A stretch of DNA of 6,224 nt from an uncultured Gammaproteobacteria bacterium (GTDB lineage: Bacteria > Pseudomonadota > Gammaproteobacteria > CAIUAS01): positions 1-6,224 of the forward strand of contig CAIUAS010000029.1 of the NCBI GenBank assembly GCA_903897205.1, written 5' to 3'. The position numbers and the translations under genes were made by a program. Positions within the stretch are counted from its first letter, which is position 1. Every line of letters begins with the position of its first letter. Below the pieces are notes generated by a model, which saw nothing but the letters and a program-made list of their open reading frames with translations, searched no databases and was not told where the DNA came from. Positions 1 through 4,874 of the stretch are shown here, one piece after another.

Positions 1-257
1 ATATTAAATTGCTTTTTGGTTCTATCGGACACATTCATCTGCCATTGTTGCGGCACTACCGGCAGTGTTTCTAGCCGCCATGGTTTTAAGTCCGCGCAAT
101 AGTGTTCCGGCATGGCCAGTTCCAGCAAATGGCCAATACACCAGGTTACTATACAGCCGTTGCCTTTAAGGCAACCTTCTTCTTGCTGGCGAGCGCCTAA
201 CACGCGAGCAATATCGCGGGCTTGGCTTGGTTTTTCACATAAATATAATGGTGTCAT
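1..257 (-). CDS. topB: DNA topoisomerase III, N-terminal fragment (cut by window edge)
   Basis: Type IA topoisomerase, which relaxes and decatenates DNA through single-strand passage. In integrative elements it is part of the DNA-processing module. Reading the minus strand from the ATG at 257-255 gives 85 codons that stay open to the left edge. The start MTPLYLCEKPSQARDIARVL is the TOPRIM opening of TopB, with the expected glutamate at residue 8 (CEKPSQA). GNGCIVTWCIGHLLEL (residues 33-48) and LKPWRLETLPVVPQQW (57-72) follow the usual TopB pattern. The catalytic tyrosine and the rest of the protein lie outside the window. A weak AAGG sequence stands about 9 bases before the ATG. The gene is divergent from abiEi and appears to have its own promoter. 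The family call is secure. That this is the element copy rather than the chromosomal copy is inferred from the neighbours. Confidence 0.93.
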   Translation of the reverse strand, partial: MTPLYLCEKPSQARDIARVLGARQQEEGCLKGNGCIVTWCIGHLLELAMPEHYCADLKPWRLETLPVVPQQWQMNVSDRTKKQFN

Positions 258-302
258 AGGGAGCTACCTTTTGATGAAGTGGAGGACGTGGAGTAGTTAT
301 TG

Positions 303-331
303 GTTATAATCTTAAATACATTGATGCTCAA
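303..331 (-). promoter_or_regulatory. Candidate sigma70 promoter for topB
   Basis: On the minus strand TTGAGC (331-326) is followed after exactly 17 bases by TATAAC (308-303), about 46 bases before the topB ATG. A separate topB promoter is expected, because the abiE cassette and a terminator separate topB from the minus-strand genes upstream of it. Called by eye from consensus matches only. Confidence 0.55.
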
Positions 332-335
332 TCGT

Positions 336-364
336 TTGCTAAATCAGACGAAAAGTATTATATT
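336..364 (+). promoter_or_regulatory. Candidate promoter for the abiE operon
   Basis: TTGCTA (336-341), a 17-base spacer and TATATT (359-364) form a moderate sigma70 match. It is followed by the Shine-Dalgarno-like AAAGGTGA (385-392) just before the abiEi ATG. It lies back to back with the topB promoter, so the AbiEi antitoxin, which usually represses its own operon, could also affect topB. I could not see a convincing long inverted repeat to serve as the AbiEi operator. Confidence 0.4.
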
Positions 365-395
365 TTGAAAGCAGATGAGTAATGAAAGGTGATTT

Positions 396-1184
396 ATGCG
401 GCTGGCAGACTATATGATAGGTTTAACCGCCCAAGGCATGGCTACCTTTACGCAAGCAGAAATCTGCCAGGCGTTGCCCGGGAACCTGACGGCCATCCAG
501 GCCGCCCTACGGCGGTTGAAGCATAAAAGTAGCGTGGCTGAGCCGGTTCAGGGTTTTTATGTCAACATTACGCCAGAATACCGTATTTTAGGCTGCTTAC
601 CGGCTGACCATTTTATCGACGAACTGATGCACTATCTGCAGGCACCTTATTACGTCGGGTTGTTGAGTGCGGCAGAATATCATGGTGCTTCTCACCACAA
701 GCCGCAACGACTGCAAGTGATGACGCCCCAAATCCGCCGCCCGATTCAGTGCGGCAAAGTAGGCATTACATTTATTCATAAAAAAGATATTGCCAATGCC
801 CCCACCCAATTCTTCAATTCTCCGCAAGGCCCTATTAGTGTGTCCACGGCTGAAACGACCGCGATGGATTTAGTGTCTTATCCGCATCGCTGTGGCGGTA
901 TGGATAATGTCTTGACGGTGCTTTCAGAATTAATCGAAGCCATGGAGCCTGACGCATTAAGTCAGTTAGCCCAACAAAACACCCATAATATTACGTGGAT
1001 GCAACGGTTAGGTTTTTTACTCGATAGCTTGCAAGCCATGCCTTTAAGCGACGCGCTGCAAATGGTTTTAAAGCAACATCGTGTGCAGAAAAGAAGCTTG
1101 ATAGCCACAGCGTCGCCTAAAGACGCCCCATATAACGAGAAGTGGAAACTCATCATTAACGCCGAATTGGAGTTAGAAATATGA
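396..1184 (+). CDS. abiEi: Type IV toxin-antitoxin system antitoxin, AbiEi family
   Basis: Antitoxin of the AbiE system. Known family members have an N-terminal winged-helix domain that represses the operon and a C-terminal domain that counteracts the AbiEii nucleotidyltransferase toxin without forming a stable complex. Here residues 1-60 look like the winged helix (FTQAEICQALPG, then AIQAALRRLKHK, ending GFYVNITPEYR). Residues 75-170 carry the AbiEi_3-type core, with YYVGLLSAAEYHGASHHKPQ (86-105) and the signature TTAMDLVSYPHRCGGMDNV (154-172). At 262 residues the gene is full length and intact. The ATG at 396 has AAAGGTGA placed 3-10 bases upstream. The stop overlaps the abiEii start as ATGA, so the two are translationally coupled. 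It is transcribed against the surrounding backbone genes, which fits a cargo insertion. Confidence 0.93.
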   Translation: MRLADYMIGLTAQGMATFTQAEICQALPGNLTAIQAALRRLKHKSSVAEPVQGFYVNITPEYRILGCLPADHFIDELMHYLQAPYYVGLLSAAEYHGASHHKPQRLQVMTPQIRRPIQCGKVGITFIHKKDIANAPTQFFNSPQGPISVSTAETTAMDLVSYPHRCGGMDNVLTVLSELIEAMEPDALSQLAQQNTHNITWMQRLGFLLDSLQAMPLSDALQMVLKQHRVQKRSLIATASPKDAPYNEKWKLIINAELELEI

Positions 1185-1993
1185 TTTTACCGGTTTACTT
1201 AAAAGAATGGCGACAACACGCACCTTGGGCTAACGATGCGATGGTTGAGCAGGACTTAATTCTGAGTCGCGCGCTCGTTGAATTATTTAATCATCCGAAA
1301 GTCGTTGGCACGTTGGCCTTTCGGGGCGGCACGGCTTTGTATAAATTATATATACAACCCGCCTTGCGCTACTCGGAGGACATAGACCTGGTGCAAATGA
1401 CGGCGGCACCCATCGGTGAACTATTGGATGTGATAAAAAGTATCTTAGATCCGTTATTAGGCCAACCCAGGCGCAATTTTAAAGAAGGGCGCGTCACTAT
1501 TATTTATCGATTGGCTCTCGCTAACCAAATACCTGGCCGACTAAAGATTGAAATTAATACGCGCGAGCATTTTTCCGTGGATGGATTTTGCAAAAAACCG
1601 TTTAAGGTCGCCTCGCGCTGGTTTAGCGGGGAAACTCAAATTCCTACCTTTTCACTCAATGAATTAATCGCCACTAAAATACGGGCGCTTTATCAACGCA
1701 AAAAAGGCCGTGATTTGTTCGATTTATGGGTGGCGTTGCAACAACCCGATTACCAACCCGAAAAATCGATGGAGGCTTTTAAAATTTATATGCGCCATGA
1801 TGGCCATCATGTGACGCGTGCCATGTTTGAATTAAACTTAGCTGAAAAACTCGACTCTTCTGTTTTTTGCGAAGACATTAATCCTTTGTTAACATCGGAT
1901 ATGCACTGGCATTTGCCAACGGCCGCGCAGGCCGTTAAAAAAAGCATTATTACTTTATTGCCTGGAGAACCCTGGCAAGGAAATAAATCCTAA
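1181..1993 (+). CDS. abiEii: Type IV toxin AbiEii, nucleotidyltransferase
   Basis: Toxin of the AbiE pair, a DNA polymerase beta-fold nucleotidyltransferase of the AbiEii/AbiGii family. Characterised relatives add nucleotides to tRNA and stop growth, giving phage abortive infection or stabilising mobile elements. All expected motifs are present. FRGGTALYKLY (48-57 region, G49-G50-T51) is the nucleotide-binding motif, and RYSEDIDL (63-70) carries the metal-binding aspartates D67 and D69. LKIEIN (121-126) supplies a third acidic residue, E124. ELIATKIRALYQRKKGRDLFDLW (starting at 161) holds K166 and the RDxxDL tail. The 270-residue length is normal and no key residue is missing, so it should be active. 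GGAG (1169-1172) lies 8 bases before the ATG inside the end of abiEi. The tRNA target cannot be read from the sequence. Confidence 0.94.
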   Translation: MILPVYLKEWRQHAPWANDAMVEQDLILSRALVELFNHPKVVGTLAFRGGTALYKLYIQPALRYSEDIDLVQMTAAPIGELLDVIKSILDPLLGQPRRNFKEGRVTIIYRLALANQIPGRLKIEINTREHFSVDGFCKKPFKVASRWFSGETQIPTFSLNELIATKIRALYQRKKGRDLFDLWVALQQPDYQPEKSMEAFKIYMRHDGHHVTRAMFELNLAEKLDSSVFCEDINPLLTSDMHWHLPTAAQAVKKSIITLLPGEPWQGNKS

Positions 1994-2020
1994 TTAAGCC
2001 ACGGTAGTTTGTAATAAAAA

Positions 2021-2048
2021 CCCTTGTTATTCACATGAATAACAAGGG
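2021..2048 (-). terminator. Strong intrinsic terminator ending the minus-strand operon
   Basis: CCCTTGTTATTC pairs perfectly with GAATAACAAGGG (12 bp) around a four-base loop. On the minus strand the stem is followed by a T-run (TTTTTATTAC), the classic rho-independent form, placed after the end of the 108-residue gene. On the plus strand there is no T-run after the stem, so termination of abiE read-through is less certain. It separates the convergent abiEii gene from the backbone operon. Confidence 0.85.
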
Positions 2049-2081
2049 CAGGCTAAATAATATTTAAAGAGTGCGGTAAAG

Positions 2082-2408
2082 CTAACGAATTCCAGCAAGC
2101 TGAGACGCCATGCTTTCTGCTGCAAAATAGACCAGCAATGTTTCAAAGCTATCCGCATCCGAAACATCTTTGGCTCCATTAAAGGTAGCAAGAAATTCAA
2201 AAGGATTGGTATATCCGCATGATTCGCTTTCGCCCATGAGATGCTCCCAAAGTTCCTGTTTGAATTTTTCATAAAGCTTGGTGATATCTTGTGTATAGAT
2301 AAGACCATGCCATCCACAGTTGGCGCCATGGGTTGCAATATCTTCTAAGTTAGACTTGCAGAAATTATGTTTTAACCAATCTTTAAACGTTTTTGCACGA
2401 ATAATCAT
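2082..2408 (-). CDS. Conserved-looking protein of unknown function, 108 aa
   Basis: I do not firmly recognise this protein. It starts MIIRAKTFKDWLKHNF, followed by a possible helical segment LEDIATHGANCGWHGLIYT (21-39) and ITKLYEKFKQELWEHLMG (42-59). It ends with NPFEFLATFNGAKDVSDADS (68-87) and FETLLVYFAAESMASQLAG. This resembles small proteins of the DUF7222 kind found on proteobacterial mobile elements, but that link is from memory and unverified. It appears soluble, with no signal peptide, membrane segment or catalytic motif. The start is well supported by GGAGG (2421-2417) eight bases before the ATG. It is the last gene of the minus-strand operon, downstream of ssb, and is preceded by a hairpin that could control its translation. 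A reading frame overlapping it on the same strand lacks such support. Confidence 0.75.
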   Translation of the reverse strand: MIIRAKTFKDWLKHNFCKSNLEDIATHGANCGWHGLIYTQDITKLYEKFKQELWEHLMGESESCGYTNPFEFLATFNGAKDVSDADSFETLLVYFAAESMASQLAGIR

Positions 2409-2410
2409 GC

Positions 2411-2472
2411 GTATTTCCTCCAGATAAAAAATTGCTGGAGAAAACTCCCTGCCAGGAGAAATCTCCCAGCAG
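2411..2472 (-). promoter_or_regulatory. Terminator-like leader hairpin overlapping the 108-aa gene's ribosome binding site
   Basis: In minus-strand RNA, UGCUGGGAGA (2471-2462) pairs with UCUCCAGCA (2441-2433) with one bulged G. An inner CUCC/GGAG stem sits between UUU bulges, and AAUUUUUUAU follows, giving a terminator shape. The same 3' arm contains CUCCAG (2440-2435), a perfect complement of CUGGAG (2423-2418), which includes the Shine-Dalgarno of the next gene. The two folds exclude each other. It may be a plain intergenic terminator or an attenuator/sequestrator. Confidence 0.55.
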
Positions 2473-2496
2473 GGGTTTGAGGTAAAAGAATAGAAC

Positions 2497-2892
2497 TTAC
2501 TGTGTCACTTCGTTATTGGGGATAAATTCAGCATTGTTAGAGGCGTTCTCTTTCAGGTCGGCTTTATCCAACGACTTAAGTTTATGAGCAAGTACTTGAA
2601 CGGATATATGGGCTACGCCTTTCTCGTCTAACCACCTATTCATTCTTAGTTCACCTTCAATTAACACTTTGTTGCCTTTGCTAAGATAATCTTTAGCAAA
2701 TCTGGCAAGGTGCCCATTTAAAATAACAATGAACCAGTCTGTCTGAGAACGTGCTTCACCATTTTCTTCCCAGTGTTTATTAACAGCTAAGTTAAAAGTG
2801 GCGAAATCCTTTTTTTCAGCAATAAGGGCGTAATTAGGATTGTTACCTAGATTACCGGTTAAAACGACAAGATTAGTATCGAAATAAAACAT
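2497..2892 (-). CDS. ssb: Single-stranded DNA-binding protein, short element-borne form
   Basis: OB-fold protein that coats single-stranded DNA during transfer or replication of the element. Residues 5-105 carry the SSB pattern: NLVVLTGNLGNNPNY at the N-terminus, FATFNLAVNKHWEENGEARS (30-49), TDWFIVILNGHLARFAKDYL (51-70), KGNKVLIEGELRMNRWLDEKG (from 72) and ISVQVLAHKLKSL. At 131 residues it is much shorter than E. coli SSB (178). The tail ends NNEVTQ and lacks the acidic DDDIPF-type tip through which housekeeping SSB recruits partner proteins. The ATG at 2892 has AAGGAG eight bases upstream. The gene lies between the methyltransferase and the 108-residue gene, each gap holding a terminator-like hairpin. 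Position between the PFL_4669 gene and topB is typical of PFGI-1-type elements. Confidence 0.93.
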   Translation of the reverse strand: MFYFDTNLVVLTGNLGNNPNYALIAEKKDFATFNLAVNKHWEENGEARSQTDWFIVILNGHLARFAKDYLSKGNKVLIEGELRMNRWLDEKGVAHISVQVLAHKLKSLDKADLKENASNNAEFIPNNEVTQ

Positions 2893-2895
2893 AGT

Positions 2896-2970
2896 ATTTT
2901 CTCCTTAAGGTAAAATAAAAACCTGCAGAGAAAATGTTCACCCAAGCGGGTAAAATCATTTGCCCGCAGG
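2896..2970 (-). promoter_or_regulatory. Terminator-like leader hairpin overlapping the ssb ribosome binding site
   Basis: In minus-strand RNA, CCUGC (2970-2966) pairs with GCAGG (2926-2922) and AAAUG (2961-2957 read as CATTT on plus) with CAUUU (2936-2932). An apical ACCC-GCUU-GGGU hairpin (2951-2940) caps the stem, and UUUUUAUUUU follows. The 3' arm holds AUUUUCUC (2935-2928), an exact 8-base complement of GAGAAAAU (2903-2896), which overlaps the ssb Shine-Dalgarno AAGGAG. The layout matches the leader of the downstream 108-residue gene although the sequences differ. Confidence 0.55.
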
Positions 2971-3131
2971 GTAGATAAAATAAATGAAGCTATCTTGCGA
3001 TAACTGCGCTTGATGTGATCCCAATATTTTAAATATTGGTTATGAGTTCAAGATTAAAAACCTTTGCATCTATTTCAGAACTCACGAGATGCTGACCTTG
3101 AAGTTAATGTCGCCAAGGTATCGACAGTAAA
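2971..3131 (-). other. Non-coding spacer upstream of ssb with several small hairpins
   Basis: No plausible gene was found in this stretch between the methyltransferase and ssb on either strand. On the minus strand it could form, in order: ACCUUG/CAAGGU (3119-3114 with 3100-3095), GCAUCU/AGAUGC (3092-3087 with 3071-3066, 15-base loop), the AT-rich dyad at 3039-3021, and GUUAUC-GCAA-GAUAGC (3004-2989, a GNRA-type tetraloop with one G-U pair). Read together with the hairpin next to ssb, this may be a long structured leader. No known RNA family was recognised. Confidence 0.35.
3021..3039. promoter_or_regulatory. Perfect 19-bp dyad, candidate operator
   Basis: CCAATATTTTAAATATTGG has perfect 9-base arms around a single central T. 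It lies upstream of ssb. On the minus strand it overlaps a weak promoter candidate, TTGAAC (3051-3046) with AATATT 17 bases later, so a dimeric regulator bound here could control ssb. The odd centre and AT-rich arms suit a protein-binding dyad better than a stable RNA hairpin. Confidence 0.4.
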
Positions 3132-3144
3132 AACGGTGACCGTT
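3132..3144 (-). terminator. Weak stem-loop after the methyltransferase gene
   Basis: AACGG-TCA-CCGTT on the minus strand is followed directly by TTT, 14 bases after the methyltransferase stop. The stem is only 5 bp and the loop 3 bases, so it is at best a weak terminator. If functional, it would make ssb depend on its own promoter. Confidence 0.35.
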
Positions 3145-3157
3145 ATTATTTTTAAAT

Positions 3158-4066
3158 TTATATTGTTATGCCATTAACAGCGAAATTATTTGCAATAATA
3201 ACTTTAGATTTTCTAGTTTCTTTCATCCCGCATTCTTTTATTAAACGCCCCTTCGCTACCAAACAATACTCATATTGGTTATCAATCAGTACGCAATGCC
3301 TGCCTAATTGAATTGCTGCAATCGCCGTACTGCCACTGCCACCAAAGGGATCTAATATCTTATCTCCAGGGTTAGATAATAACTTAATAAAAAATGTGGG
3401 TAATGAAACAGGATAAACAGCGGGATGGTTACGGTTATGGCTTTCCGTTGAAAGATATAAAACATTCGTCGGCAAAACAGAGGTTTTATTTTTCCAGGCT
3501 GATAAATTTCTTGAGAAACCACTGCCTGTTGTTGAAGCTGCATGGCTGTTTGAGCCATCCTTAATATTTTTAACACGGCGCTGTGTGATCGGCGAAATAG
3601 GTATTTTAACGGCGTTTTGATCCATAAATGGCTTGGTATTTTTGGCTAAATGAAAAATATACTCCCAACTATCGCGCAACCTTGTCGGCCAATAGCCAGG
3701 CATGCTGGTTTTTTTGTGCCAGATATAATCATCAATACAACACCAGCCAAGCGTGCTTAAACTTTCTATTGTTTGCCATACGTATCGATGCCTTACGCCT
3801 TGAATTACTTTATCTTTAATGTTGATGGCCAAACTGCCATTGAATTTTAAGGCTGTCCAGAACGCTTCATGAAAACGGCAAAACCACTCAGCATAATCAT
3901 TCGGTTTGATACTGTCATAATGCTTTTTTCTGGCATCAGCATAAGGCGGCGATGTCATGATCAAATCAAATTGATTGTTAAATGCGTGTAATGCCTCCAG
4001 GCTATTTCCATGAATAATCTGACAGGTCAAGCCTCTGGGATCAGTAAGCAACCAGCTTTTTGCCAT
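3158..4066 (-). CDS. Orphan site-specific DNA methyltransferase (N4-cytosine or N6-adenine, DNA_methylase N6/N4 family)
   Basis: S-adenosylmethionine-dependent amino-methyltransferase that modifies an exocyclic amino group in a specific DNA sequence. The catalytic motif IV, TSPPY (residues 38-42, within FDLIMTSPPYADARKKHYD), comes before the cofactor motif I, DPFGGSGST (239-247, within GDKILDPFGGSGSTAIAAI). This order marks the beta class. HPAVYPVSLPTFFIKLL (214-230) just before motif I is typical of this family, and the middle part (about 120-210) should contain the target recognition region. Motif IV alone does not decide between N4-cytosine and N6-adenine. At 302 residues it is complete. 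No restriction endonuclease is visible in the window, so it is an orphan, plausibly protecting the element from host restriction on entry. Only 28 bases separate it from the upstream PFL_4669 gene, so they are probably co-transcribed. The Shine-Dalgarno (AAGGG) is about 10 bases from the ATG. Confidence 0.92.
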   Translation of the reverse strand: MAKSWLLTDPRGLTCQIIHGNSLEALHAFNNQFDLIMTSPPYADARKKHYDSIKPNDYAEWFCRFHEAFWTALKFNGSLAINIKDKVIQGVRHRYVWQTIESLSTLGWCCIDDYIWHKKTSMPGYWPTRLRDSWEYIFHLAKNTKPFMDQNAVKIPISPITQRRVKNIKDGSNSHAASTTGSGFSRNLSAWKNKTSVLPTNVLYLSTESHNRNHPAVYPVSLPTFFIKLLSNPGDKILDPFGGSGSTAIAAIQLGRHCVLIDNQYEYCLVAKGRLIKECGMKETRKSKVIIANNFAVNGITI

Positions 4067-4094
4067 ACAGCGTCTACCCTTAAGTTTAATTTAA

Positions 4095-4856
4095 TTAATT
4101 GTTGTTCATGGGCTTAAGTTTTTTATTAAGTGGGGCGTCGGGTGCGCGAAGGGTGCCTGCGAGAATTTGTGGGTTTAACGCGCCCATTAATGTTTGTGCT
4201 TGCTGTGCCAATTCATTTTGTTGTCGGATATCGTCGCGGGTAACATTGATTTCTTGCCATTGCTTGGGTAAATCGAGTGCATGGCGTATCTTCTCGCCCA
4301 TCGGTTCTATTAATTCATGGACTGGCGCTTCTAATAAAATGCCATACCTTTTAGCAGAGACGATTAAATTAACGTAATGATCAAATTCGGCAATGATTTC
4401 AGCCGCCCTATATCCATAGGCTAATTTAAAATACAAATGAATTTGACTGGGATTTGCACACTCGGCGGGTTTCCATTTTAATCTAGTTTTTTGATCGATC
4501 AGTTGATTATAATGTGTAATCTGTTGCTGAATATCTCGGCGGATAGACACCAAAGCATCATAAATCCGCAGTAAAAATAAATCAGCGTATGGATCATCTT
4601 TTGCTGCCGCCTGCCAAATAGACCGCACTAATTTTGTAAAATAAATAACGCCGGTGCCATTGGGTAGGCCGCCTCGATAAAAATAATAGCGGGCTATCCG
4701 TGTTTTTAAAACAATGTCCGCTTCATAAATTAAAGCAGAGGGTTTATTTTTCGAATGAGTGGCTAATAATGGCTGTGTTGATGGCAAGTGGGCCATGTTG
4801 TCAGTAACCTTATCAGCGCTATCTGTTGGAGTGGCAAAGGTGATATCAGTGCTCAT
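4095..4856 (-). CDS. Integrating conjugative element protein, PFL_4669 family (TIGR03761)
   Basis: Backbone protein of PFGI-1/SPI-7-type integrative elements, with no established biochemical role that I can state. The related Pfam group (formerly DUF1845) includes the AcaB transcriptional regulator, so a DNA-binding role is possible but inferred. Recognisable blocks are VRSIWQAAAKDDPYADLFLL (77-96) with RIYDALVSIRRDI, then FKLAYGYRAAEIIAEFDHYV (143-162), and VTRDDIRQQNELAQQAQTLM (205-224). The C-terminus (RAPDAPLNKKLKP) is basic and probably flexible. The first 40 residues are low in structure. At 253 residues it is full length. The ATG at 4856 has GAGGA (4868-4864) seven bases upstream. It lies 18 bases after the TraI_2-like gene and 28 before the methyltransferase, which suggests one transcript. 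Confidence 0.88.
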   Translation of the reverse strand: MSTDITFATPTDSADKVTDNMAHLPSTQPLLATHSKNKPSALIYEADIVLKTRIARYYFYRGGLPNGTGVIYFTKLVRSIWQAAAKDDPYADLFLLRIYDALVSIRRDIQQQITHYNQLIDQKTRLKWKPAECANPSQIHLYFKLAYGYRAAEIIAEFDHYVNLIVSAKRYGILLEAPVHELIEPMGEKIRHALDLPKQWQEINVTRDDIRQQNELAQQAQTLMGALNPQILAGTLRAPDAPLNKKLKPMNNN

Positions 4857-4874
4857 AAAAAAATCCTCGAATCA

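Noticed and set aside
112..309. Plus-strand open frame of 65 codons at the left edge
   Set aside because: It is the antisense shadow of the topB N-terminus, whose TOPRIM motifs are unmistakable on the other strand.
258..395. Search for long inverted repeats acting as an AbiEi operator
   Set aside because: Only 4-base arms such as TCGT/ACGA were found, which is too short to call.
2027..2338. 103-codon minus-strand frame overlapping the 108-aa gene
   Set aside because: It runs through the terminator stem, has no Shine-Dalgarno and overlaps a frame with a better start and more protein-like composition.
4099..4377. Plus-strand 92-codon frame antisense to the PFL_4669 gene
   Set aside because: The cysteine- and serine-rich translation is typical of an antisense shadow, and the minus-strand protein matches a known family.
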